Part shown: positions 41,218-48,698 of the stretch, one piece after another
How the letters are laid out: the number at the start of each line of letters is the position of its first letter
Numbering within the stretch: position 1 is the stretch's first letter
NCBI GenBank assembly: GCA_041558415.1
Contig: JBFFEY010000003.1
Span: 1 to 64,000, forward strand
Direction of reading: 5' to 3'
DNA length: 64,000 nucleotides
Origin: SG8-39 sp041558415
GTDB taxonomy: Bacteria; Pseudomonadota; Gammaproteobacteria; Burkholderiales; SG8-39
Notes under the pieces: model-generated
Seen by the model: only the letters and a program-made list of their open reading frames with translations
The model's database searches: none
What the model was told of the DNA's origin: nothing
Program-made: the position numbers and the translations under genes

Positions 41218-42750
41218 TTGCACACCGAGCGCGAGCTTAAGTTCCGGTTTCCACAAACCCGTACGGCGGCGGAGCTGTGGCGTGTGCTCGGCGCCACGCC
41301 GCGCCGCCAGAAACTGCTCGCGACATACCTCGACACCGACGACGCCGCGCTAGGGCGCGCCCACGCGGCGTTGCGCCTGCGGCGCACCGGGCGGCGCTGG
41401 CTGCAATGCTTCAAGGCGGAGCCACCGGCCGGCGCCGTGCTGCTCGGCCGCAGCGAGTGGGAACTGGCGGCGCGTGCCGGCCGGTTGCGCGTCGAGGCGT
41501 TCCCGCTGGACGAGATCCATGCCAGCAGCGGCATCGATCTGGGGGCGCTAGAACAGCGGCTGATGCCCGTGTTCACGACGCAGTTCGAGCGGACGACGGC
41601 CGGATTGCAGCTGCCGGATGCGAAAGTCGAAGTCGCGTTCGATCGTGGAACCATCGTCGCGGGCCGACGCCACGAAACTCTGCGCGAAATCGAATTCGAG
41701 CTGCTCGAGGGCGAATTCCTGGCCCTGCTGGAACGCGTTCGGGCGCTGATCCCCGAGCTGGGGCTTGAGCTCGAAGCGGCCAGCAAGGCCGAGCGTGGCT
41801 ACCGGCTCGCTGCTGGCGCGCGCAGCGCGCCGGCCAAGGCGCGGCGTCCCGCGCTCGATGCCCGGGCGTCGGCACAGAAGGCCATTGCCCCCGTGGTGGG
41901 CAGCTGCGTGGCGCAGGTGGCCGCCAACGCCCATGCTGCGGCAGCGGCCCGCGACCCGGAATACCTGCACCAGCTGCGCGTCGGCCTGCGCCGGCTGCGC
42001 TCGGCGCTGCGTGTCTTTCGCCGCTTTGCACTGCCCGAGCGCACACAGACGCTGGTCGACGCTCTGCGTCGCGTGCTTCCCGCGCTCGGCGAGGCGCGCG
42101 ACTGGGACGTCGTCACCGAGCTCCTTGAACGGCGCATCGCGCCGGCAGCAGGACAGGCCCTCGAACTGGCGGCAACGCTGCGCTGGGCGCGGCGACGGCG
42201 CGCGCGTGCGCGGCATGCGGCGCGCGCAGTCGCCGGGTCGAGCGCCTTTCAGCAGCTCCTCCTCGATGCCATGATCTGGGCGGAGCAGGCGGGCCGCGAA
42301 GCGGCGGGGGACGCGCGGGCACAGGAGGCAGCGCTGGCGCCGGGTACGCCGCCGAGACCGTCAACGCTCACCGCGTACGCCAGGCGAAGGGTCACGCGAC
42401 TGGCGCGACGGGTCGAGCAGGCCGGGGACGGCTGCGACTGGTCCGATGCCGGCGCGCGGCACCAGCTGCGGATTCGCCTCAAGCGCCTGCGTTACGCCTG
42501 CGAGTTCTTCGCGGTGTGCTTCAAGCGCAAGCGCATGCGCCGCTACCTCGAGCACCTCGAGGCGCTGCAGGACGTGCTCGGCGAGCTGAACGATATCGCC
42601 ACAGCCCGGGCGCTGTGCGCAGAACCGCTTCGCGTGACGGATGTGCAGGGCGCTTTCGTCAGCGGCTGGCTTGCCGCGCGTGAGGGCGCTCTGGTCAGCG
42701 CGCTCGCCGACGGCTGGCGCGCCTTCCGGGATCAGGCGCGTCCGGCATAA
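41218..42750 (+). CDS. CYTH-CHAD domain protein (inorganic triphosphatase-like)
   Basis: A 510-residue protein. The N-terminal CYTH domain (about 1-200) starts with the ExExK signature (E4, E6, K8) and continues with RLRRTGRRWLQCFK and EFELLEGE. CYTH tunnels hydrolyse inorganic triphosphate or bind related polyphosphates. The C-terminal CHAD domain (about 225-505) has conserved His motifs LHQLRVGLRRLRSALRVF and RHQLRIRLKRLRYACEFF, and CHAD binds polyphosphate. The TTG start at 41218 is needed to include the ExExK motif. Its last 56 bp overlap prmB on the opposite strand. Confidence 0.9.
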   Translation: MHTERELKFRFPQTRTAAELWRVLGATPRRQKLLATYLDTDDAALGRAHAALRLRRTGRRWLQCFKAEPPAGAVLLGRSEWELAARAGRLRVEAFPLDEIHASSGIDLGALEQRLMPVFTTQFERTTAGLQLPDAKVEVAFDRGTIVAGRRHETLREIEFELLEGEFLALLERVRALIPELGLELEAASKAERGYRLAAGARSAPAKARRPALDARASAQKAIAPVVGSCVAQVAANAHAAAAARDPEYLHQLRVGLRRLRSALRVFRRFALPERTQTLVDALRRVLPALGEARDWDVVTELLERRIAPAAGQALELAATLRWARRRRARARHAARAVAGSSAFQQLLLDAMIWAEQAGREAAGDARAQEAALAPGTPPRPSTLTAYARRRVTRLARRVEQAGDGCDWSDAGARHQLRIRLKRLRYACEFFAVCFKRKRMRRYLEHLEALQDVLGELNDIATARALCAEPLRVTDVQGAFVSGWLAAREGALVSALADGWRAFRDQARPA

Positions 42751-43639
42751 GCGGAAGCTCGGCGCGCTCGAGCAAGAACACGCGGTCCGATCCGGCGGAG
42801 GTTTCGGGCCAGAGAAACGGCGTTCGCGGATAGCGGCGTTCCAGCGCGCGGCGGTTGCCACCGATCTCGCAAAGCAGCATACCTTGCGCCGTAAGATGTC
42901 GCGGCGCCTCGCACAAAATCCGCTGCACCAGTTCAAGGCCGTCGGCGCCACCGGCCAGCGCGCGGCGCGGTTCATGGCGGTATTCGGACGGCAGGCGCCG
43001 CATGTGCGCGGCGGCGACGTACGGGGGATTGCAGACGATCAGATCGTAGCGTCGCCGCGGCAGCGCGGCGAAAAGATCGGACTGAACGAGCCGCACGCGG
43101 TGCTGCAATCCGTGCAGGGAGACATTACGCGCGGCCACCGCGAGGGCAGCACGCGAGTCGTCGCTCGCGTCTACGCCTGCGCCAGGAAACGCATAGGCCG
43201 CCAGGATGGCGAGGCAGCCAGAGCCGGTGCACAAATCGAGAACTCGCCGCACGGGGTGCCGCAGCCACGGCTCGAGCCGCAGGCGCAACAACTCCGCGAT
43301 GAACGAGCGCGGCACGATGACGCGGCGGTCGACGTAAAATCGATGCTCACCGAGCCAGGCCTCGTGAAGCAGATAGGCGGCGGGCTCGCGACTGCGGATG
43401 CGCCGCGCGACGAGTGCGTGTAGGCGCCTTGCCTGCCGGGCCGTGAGCCGCCTTTCACGGTATGGTGCGAGCAACTGGGGCGGCAGTCCGAGCAGATGCA
43501 GGATGAGGAATGCGGCTTCGTCGCGTGCATCGTGCGTGCCGTGACCGTAGTGTAGCCGGGCCTTGCGCAGCCGAGCCACGGTGGCGTGAAACGCCTCGCC
43601 TACGGTTACGGCGCCTCCGCCCGAACCTCGTTTGCGCAT
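42695..43639 (-). CDS. prmB: Ribosomal protein L3 N5-glutamine methyltransferase
   Basis: A 314-residue HemK-family methyltransferase that modifies a Gln in L3. It has SAM motif LDLCTGSGCLAI, acidic VDASDDS, and NPPY catalytic loop CNPPYV. The N-terminal helical substrate domain is seen in ARLRKARLHYGHGTHDARDEAA, a PrmB-type signature. The C-terminus carries an Arg-rich extension that overlaps the 3' end of the CYTH-CHAD gene. It is the last gene of the minus-strand dap run, 10 bp after dapE. Confidence 0.93.
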   Translation of the reverse strand: MRKRGSGGGAVTVGEAFHATVARLRKARLHYGHGTHDARDEAAFLILHLLGLPPQLLAPYRERRLTARQARRLHALVARRIRSREPAAYLLHEAWLGEHRFYVDRRVIVPRSFIAELLRLRLEPWLRHPVRRVLDLCTGSGCLAILAAYAFPGAGVDASDDSRAALAVAARNVSLHGLQHRVRLVQSDLFAALPRRRYDLIVCNPPYVAAAHMRRLPSEYRHEPRRALAGGADGLELVQRILCEAPRHLTAQGMLLCEIGGNRRALERRYPRTPFLWPETSAGSDRVFLLERAELPLMPDAPDPGRRASRRRAR

Positions 43640-43649
43640 GCGCTCACGC

Positions 43650-44777
43650 TCAGGCGACGAGTCGACGCAGAATCTCGAGATAGATCAACGGCAGCTTGTC
43701 GAGAGATTCAAGCGCAACGTGCTCGTCGATCTTGTGAATGCTGGCGTTTACCGGCCCGAACTCGACGACCTCCGGACAGAGGGTCGCGATGAAGCGTCCG
43801 TCCGAGGTGCCACCGTCGGTCGATAGGCGAGGGCGGCGCTGCAGACAGCTTTCGATCGCGTCGCCGACGGCGGACACGAGCTTGCCGGGCGGCGTAATGA
43901 AGGGCTGACTGAGGCCCGTCCAGCTGATCGCGTAATCGAGGCCATGGCGCCGCAGAATCGATTCGAACCGCATGCGCAGCGACGCCTCGCTGCTCGCCGT
44001 GGAAAAGCGGAAATTGAAGTCCAATTCCGCAGAACCGGGAATGACGTTCGTCGCTCCGCTGCCGGCATGCAGGTTGGAGACCTGCCAGCCCGTCGGCGGA
44101 AAGAATTCGGTGCCACGATCCCACTCGGTGGCCGCGAGCTCCGCGAGCGCCGGTGCGAGCGCGTGGATCGGATTCAGGGCCAGCTGCGGATAGGCGATGT
44201 GCCCCTGTCGGCCGCGCACGATCAGGCGACCCGAGAGGGAGCCCCGACGCCCGTTCTTGATGGTATCGCCGAGCACGTTGCCCGACGTCGGCTCGCCGAC
44301 GATGCAGTAGTCGATGGGCTCGCCGCGTGCACGCAGCTGCTCCACCACGCGCGCGGTGCCGTCGACCGAAGGGCCTTCCTCGTCGGAGGTGATGAGCAAC
44401 CCGATCGAACCCGCGTGCTGCGGATGTTCCTGCACGAACGCTTCGATGGCGGTGACGAACGAGGCGATCGATGATTTCATGTCGGCGGCGCCGCGCCCGT
44501 AGAGTTGCCCGTCGCGCACGGTCGGCTGGAAGGGGTCGCTGTGCCACTGCGCCAGCGGACCGGGTGGCACGACGTCGGTGTGACCGGCGAAGCACAGCAG
44601 CGGCGCACCCCGGCCACGGCGTGCCCAGAGGTTGGAGACCGCACCGTAGGGCAGGTGCTCGCAGGCGAAGCCGCAGGCCGCGAGTCGCTCGGCAAGCAAC
44701 TGCTGACAGCCGCCATCGTCCGGCGTGACCGAACGTCGGGCGATCAGTTGCTTGGCGAGATCAAGTGCGCTTTGCAT
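43650..44777 (-). CDS. dapE: Succinyl-diaminopimelate desuccinylase
   Basis: A 375-residue M20 dinuclear zinc hydrolase of the succinylase lysine/meso-DAP pathway. It has FAGHTDVVPPG with first ligand His, GRGAADMKSS bridging Asp, TSDEEGPS catalytic Glu, and GEPTSGN. The C-terminal His is in STDGGTSDGRF-flanked sequence. It makes LL-diaminopimelate for lysine and peptidoglycan. Start and length are standard. Confidence 0.97.
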   Translation of the reverse strand: MQSALDLAKQLIARRSVTPDDGGCQQLLAERLAACGFACEHLPYGAVSNLWARRGRGAPLLCFAGHTDVVPPGPLAQWHSDPFQPTVRDGQLYGRGAADMKSSIASFVTAIEAFVQEHPQHAGSIGLLITSDEEGPSVDGTARVVEQLRARGEPIDYCIVGEPTSGNVLGDTIKNGRRGSLSGRLIVRGRQGHIAYPQLALNPIHALAPALAELAATEWDRGTEFFPPTGWQVSNLHAGSGATNVIPGSAELDFNFRFSTASSEASLRMRFESILRRHGLDYAISWTGLSQPFITPPGKLVSAVGDAIESCLQRRPRLSTDGGTSDGRFIATLCPEVVEFGPVNASIHKIDEHVALESLDKLPLIYLEILRRLVA

Positions 44778-44855
44778 GACAGGGCCGGAACAACCGCAGC
44801 CCCGCTAACGGCCCCGCAGGTCCTTTCGCCGGGGCGGGGATGCCGGTGGACGCGA

Positions 44856-46055
44856 TCAACCGGCGGTCACGTCGATCCTGATCCCGGTGAAGTCCAGCCC
44901 CGGCGATGCACCGCCGAGCGCCTGCTGAGGAGCCGTTTGATCCGCCGCGCTGGCCAGAGGCGACGCTTGTGCGCCCGGCTGGGTGAGCTCGCCGGCCGTC
45001 GCCTGGTTGATCAGCCACAGCATGTTGGTGGGCGAGTCTGCATTCGCCATCGCCTCATCCTGCGAGATGTGACCATCCATGAAGAGCCGGAACAGCGCCT
45101 GCTCGAAGGTCTGCGATCCGGGCGCCATGCTTTTCTCCATGGCGTCCTTGATCTCGTTTACCTCGCCTTGCTCGATCAGCTCCGAAATATGCCGCGTGTT
45201 CAGCATCACCTCGACGGCCGGCTTGCGTGCGCCGGACTTGGTCCGCACCAGGCGCTGTGAAATGATCGCCTGCAGGCTGGCCGACAGGTCGAGCAGTAGC
45301 GTGGGACGGTTTTCCAGAGGATAGAAGGTGATGATGCGGTTCAGCGCATGGTAGCTGTTGTTGGCGTGCAGGGTCGCAAGACAGAGGTGACCCGATTGCG
45401 CGTATTGCAGCGCCATCGACATGGTGTCCTTGTCGCGAATCTCGCCGATCAGGATGCAGTCCGGCGCCTGCCGCAGTGCGTTGCGCAGCGCCGTCGGAAA
45501 GGCCTTGGTGTCGGTACCGATTTCGCGCTGGTTGACAATCGATTTCTTGCTCTGGAAGACGAACTCCACCGGGTCTTCCAGCGTCAGGATGTGCCCGGAT
45601 TTCTGCGTATTGCGGTAGTCCAGCACGGCGGCGAGCGAGGTCGTCTTGCCCGAGCCGGTGGCGCCGACCATGAGAATCAGGCCGCGCTTCTGCATGATGA
45701 TGTCCTTCAGCGATTGCGGCAGACCGAGCGTGTCGATTGGTGGCACGCTGCCGGGGATATAGCGCACCACGACCGCCGGCGTGCCCTTTTGCCGGAAAGC
45801 GCTGATCCGATAGGTGCCCACCCCCTCCAGGGTGTAGGCGGTGTTGAGCTCCATCTCTTCCTCGTACTCCCGGATCTGGCGCTCGGTGAGGACTTCGTGT
45901 AGCAGCTGGCGGATGGCGTCCGCGTTCAGCACCGTCTGGTTCACCGGCATCGCGACGCCGTTGATCTTGATGTTGATCGGTGCGCCGACTGACAGGAAGA
46001 TGTCCGAGGCATTCTTTTCGGACATCAGCTGGAACAGGCGTTTCATCGCAGACAT
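44856..46055 (-). CDS. pilU: PilU-type type IV pilus retraction ATPase
   Basis: A 399-residue secretion-superfamily ATPase. The N-terminal PAS-like domain (LMSEKNASDIFLSVGAP) precedes Walker A GATGSGKTTS, an Asp box, Walker B (DCILIGEIRD) and the His box (HLCLATLHANNSYHALNR). The C-terminal segment RHISELIEQGEVNEIKDAM and HISQDEAMANADSPTN follow PilU rather than PilT. The extra tail of about 50 residues (Ala/Gln/Pro/Ser) is unusual. It sits between dapD and dapE with no pilT beside it. ATG 46055 has GGGAGA upstream. Confidence 0.92.
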   Translation of the reverse strand: MSAMKRLFQLMSEKNASDIFLSVGAPINIKINGVAMPVNQTVLNADAIRQLLHEVLTERQIREYEEEMELNTAYTLEGVGTYRISAFRQKGTPAVVVRYIPGSVPPIDTLGLPQSLKDIIMQKRGLILMVGATGSGKTTSLAAVLDYRNTQKSGHILTLEDPVEFVFQSKKSIVNQREIGTDTKAFPTALRNALRQAPDCILIGEIRDKDTMSMALQYAQSGHLCLATLHANNSYHALNRIITFYPLENRPTLLLDLSASLQAIISQRLVRTKSGARKPAVEVMLNTRHISELIEQGEVNEIKDAMEKSMAPGSQTFEQALFRLFMDGHISQDEAMANADSPTNMLWLINQATAGELTQPGAQASPLASAADQTAPQQALGGASPGLDFTGIRIDVTAG

Positions 46056-46096
46056 GTCGGTTTCTCCCGATTTAATGCTGGCACGGCGGCCGCGCC

Positions 46097-46918
46097 TCAA
46101 TCGCTCCGCAGCAGATCGTTCAGACTGGTCTTGGCACGCGTCTTCGCATCGACGCGCTTGACAATGACCGCGCAGTAGAGCGCGCAGCGGCCGTCCGTGG
46201 AAGGCAGGGTCCCCGGCACCACCACCGAGCCCGCAGGCACGCGGCCGTACAGCACTTTGCCGGATTCGCGGTCGAAGATCTTCGTGCTCTGGCCGATGTA
46301 AACGCCCATCGAGAGCACGCTGTTTTCCTCGACGATTACCCCTTCGACGACCTCCGAGCGGGCTCCGATAAAGCAGTTGTCTTCGATGACCACCGGATCG
46401 GCCTGTACCGGCTCGAGGACGCCGCCAATGCCAACGCCGCCGGAAAGATGCACGTTCTTGCCAATCTGTGCGCAGGAGCCGACCGTCGCCCAGGTGTCGA
46501 CCATCGTCCCCTCGTCAACGTAGGCACCGATGTTGACGTACGACGGCATGAGAACGACATTCCGTGCGATAAAGGCGCCGCGGCGCGCCATCGCCGGCGG
46601 CACCACGCGCGTGCCAGACGCCGCAAAGGCCGACGCATCGAAGCCGGCGTACTTCGCGGGCACTTTGTCGAAGTAGCGCGTCTCGCCGCCCTGCATGACG
46701 CGGTTGTCCTCCAGCCGGAACGACAGCAGCACCGCCTTCTTCAGCCACTGCTGCGTCACCCAGCTGCCGCCGCGCTTTTCGCATACGCGCAGGCGGCCGC
46801 TGTCGAGCCCTTCGATCGCATGCTCGACGGCGCGCTTCAGCTCAACGCTCGCGGTACTGGTACTGAGATTGGCGCGCGCCTCCCAAGCCTGGTCTATGAT
46901 CTGTTGAGCGGCATCCAT
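46097..46918 (-). CDS. dapD: Tetrahydrodipicolinate N-succinyltransferase
   Basis: A 273-residue left-handed beta-helix acyltransferase, a trimer, that succinylates tetrahydrodipicolinate with succinyl-CoA. The N-terminal helical region precedes hexapeptide repeats (NVVLMPSYVNIGAYVDEGTM and GSCAQIGKNVHLSGGVGIGG). SVLSMGVYIGQSTKIFDR and the C-terminal lid follow. It lies 5 bp after dapC, an obvious operon. Confidence 0.98.
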   Translation of the reverse strand: MDAAQQIIDQAWEARANLSTSTASVELKRAVEHAIEGLDSGRLRVCEKRGGSWVTQQWLKKAVLLSFRLEDNRVMQGGETRYFDKVPAKYAGFDASAFAASGTRVVPPAMARRGAFIARNVVLMPSYVNIGAYVDEGTMVDTWATVGSCAQIGKNVHLSGGVGIGGVLEPVQADPVVIEDNCFIGARSEVVEGVIVEENSVLSMGVYIGQSTKIFDRESGKVLYGRVPAGSVVVPGTLPSTDGRCALYCAVIVKRVDAKTRAKTSLNDLLRSD

Positions 46919-46923
46919 TGTTG

Positions 46924-48114
46924 TCAGAGTTCCTCGGTGAAGCGGTTCATGCGTTCAACCGCCTCGACGCATTCTGCGAGCGGCGCGACCAGCGCGGCGC
47001 GCACATGGTGTTTACCCGGATTTTCGCCGTTCGCGTCTCGCGCAAGGACGCTGCCCGGCAGCACGAGAACATTATATTCGCGGTACAGCGCGCGCGTGAA
47101 TTCCATGTCGTCGATTGGTGTCGTAATCCACAGATAGAAGCCGCCCTGTGGCATGAAGGTCTCCAGCGGCGCCCGCAGGCGCGGCAGCACGGCGCGGTAC
47201 TTTTCCGCATATTGGCGGCGGTTGTCGCGCACGTGCGCCTCGTCCCGCCACGCTGCAACCGATGCGTGCTGCACGGGCGGGCTCATCGCCGAACCGTGAT
47301 ACGTCCGGTACAGCAGAAACTTGCGCAGAATGCCGGCGTCCCCGGCCACGAATCCCGAGCGCAGTCCGGGCGCATTCGAGCGCTTCGAGAGACTCGAGAA
47401 TACGACCAGCCGCTCCAGCTGCTCGCGTCCGAGCGCGCGGGCGGCCTGCAGCCCGCCGACCGGCGGCGCGGACTCGTCGTAGTACAGCTCCGAATAGCAT
47501 TCATCGGACGCGATCACGAAGTCGTAGGCATCGGCCAGTTCGAACAGACGCTTCCAGTCGTCGATGTCGAGGACCGTGCCGCTCGGGTTCGCGGGCGAGC
47601 AGACGTACAGTAGCTGCACCTCGCGCCAGGCGTCCGCAGCGAGCGAATCGAGCGGCATGCGGAAGCGGTTCGCCGCCGTCGTATTGAGAAACACCGGTTG
47701 CGCGCCGGCGAGCAGCGCGGCGCCCTCGTAGATCTGGTAGAAGGGGTTGGGCATGACGACCTTGGCCGCCCGCTTCGAGCCGTCGACCACCGTTTGCGCG
47801 AAGGCGAAAAGGGCTTCACGCGAGCCGTTTATCGGCAGCACCTGGGTCGGCGGATCGAGCGTCACGCCGTAGCGCGCGGCAATCCAGCGCGCGATGGCCT
47901 CGCGCAGGGCCGGCATGCCCGCGGTCGGCGGGTACTGCGCCAGTCCGTCGAGCGACTGGACGAGTGCGTCGCGTACCAGTGTGGGCGTGGCGTGCTTCGG
48001 TTCGCCGATCGAGAGATTTACGGGCGCATGCGCCTGGCGCGGCTGCACGCCCTCGAGCAGGGCGCGCAAACGCTCGAACGGGTACGGCTGCAGCTGTGCC
48101 AGACGTGGATTCAT
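46924..48114 (-). CDS. dapC: Succinyldiaminopimelate transaminase
   Basis: A 396-residue class I PLP aminotransferase making N-succinyl-LL-DAP. It has NGSREALFAFAQ, CSPANPSGT, SDECYSELYYD with PLP-binding Asp and Tyr, and the Schiff-base Lys in SSLSKRSNAPGLRSGF. Its fusion of motifs and the dapC-dapD-dapE neighbourhood separate it from general aspartate aminotransferases. It is first of the dap genes, 45 bp downstream of queF. Confidence 0.95.
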   Translation of the reverse strand: MNPRLAQLQPYPFERLRALLEGVQPRQAHAPVNLSIGEPKHATPTLVRDALVQSLDGLAQYPPTAGMPALREAIARWIAARYGVTLDPPTQVLPINGSREALFAFAQTVVDGSKRAAKVVMPNPFYQIYEGAALLAGAQPVFLNTTAANRFRMPLDSLAADAWREVQLLYVCSPANPSGTVLDIDDWKRLFELADAYDFVIASDECYSELYYDESAPPVGGLQAARALGREQLERLVVFSSLSKRSNAPGLRSGFVAGDAGILRKFLLYRTYHGSAMSPPVQHASVAAWRDEAHVRDNRRQYAEKYRAVLPRLRAPLETFMPQGGFYLWITTPIDDMEFTRALYREYNVLVLPGSVLARDANGENPGKHHVRAALVAPLAECVEAVERMNRFTEEL

Positions 48115-48159
48115 GCGCCTGCCGCGCCTCGCTCGCGTGTTCGACCTAAGCGGAGCCGA

Positions 48160-48582
48160 TCAGGCGCCGCGACGCGGGCTCTGCGCCGGCAGCGCATCGA
48201 GCGGTACGGGCCGGGGCGGGCGCCAGCCGCGCTTGCGGTGCTCGGCCACCACCGTCGTGAAAATGCCGCCTCGCACGTTGAAGCAGGCGGTCAGGCGCGC
48301 ATAGCGAGGGCGTAGCACACGGACCAGGTCGTCCAGGATGCGATGCGTCACGGCCTCGTGAAAAGCACTTTCGGTCCGATACGACCAGATGTACTGTTTT
48401 AGCGATTTCAACTCGACGCAGCGCCGATCGGGCACGTAGTCGAGTTCGAGCGTCGCGAAATCCGGCTGCCCCGTAAGCGGACACAGGCAGGTGAACTCCG
48501 GGATCTGCATGTGGATGCGGTAATCGCGCCTCGGCGCCGGATTGGGAAACAGGTCGAGCTGCTTGCTGGGGCGCAGGGCCAT
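48160..48582 (-). CDS. queF: NADPH-dependent 7-cyano-7-deazaguanine reductase (unimodular)
   Basis: A 140-residue QueF of the short, unimodular (B. subtilis-like) type. It reduces preQ0 to preQ1 for queuosine tRNA modification. Covalent Cys C34 is in CLCPLTGQPDF, with D41 as the partner acid, and the QueF motif is ELKSLKQYIWSYR. ATG 48582 was chosen; the in-frame ATG at 48630 lies in the promoter region shared with smc. It heads the minus-strand run toward dapC. Confidence 0.95.
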   Translation of the reverse strand: MALRPSKQLDLFPNPAPRRDYRIHMQIPEFTCLCPLTGQPDFATLELDYVPDRRCVELKSLKQYIWSYRTESAFHEAVTHRILDDLVRVLRPRYARLTACFNVRGGIFTTVVAEHRKRGWRPPRPVPLDALPAQSPRRGA

Positions 48583-48621
48583 GGCCGCGGTCGCGCGAAG
48601 CGCGGAACAAGACCAGCACGA

Positions 48622-48631
48622 TGGTATCATA
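48622..48631. promoter_or_regulatory. Overlapping divergent -10 elements between queF and smc
   Basis: On the plus strand TGG-TATCAT (48622-48630) is an extended -10 for smc. The same bases on the minus strand read TATGAT (48631-48626), a -10 for queF. The quasi-symmetrical TATCATA core means polymerases for the two genes would compete. No -35 elements are convincing. Confidence 0.45.
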
Positions 48632-48698
48632 GCGGCCGCTTTTTTCCGCGATGATCCCGCTCATCGCGCGTTCAAATCCAAGAGTTCAACGCAAGCCC

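Noticed and set aside
44790..44860. CCCCGC/GCGGGG stems between pilU and dapE as a terminator
   Set aside because: No T-run follows on the minus strand and dapE is probably co-transcribed.
48631..48646. GCGGCCGC followed by T6 between queF and smc as a terminator
   Set aside because: The palindrome has no loop, and it lies just after the predicted smc start site where termination would be odd. A chance restriction-site-like palindrome is more likely.
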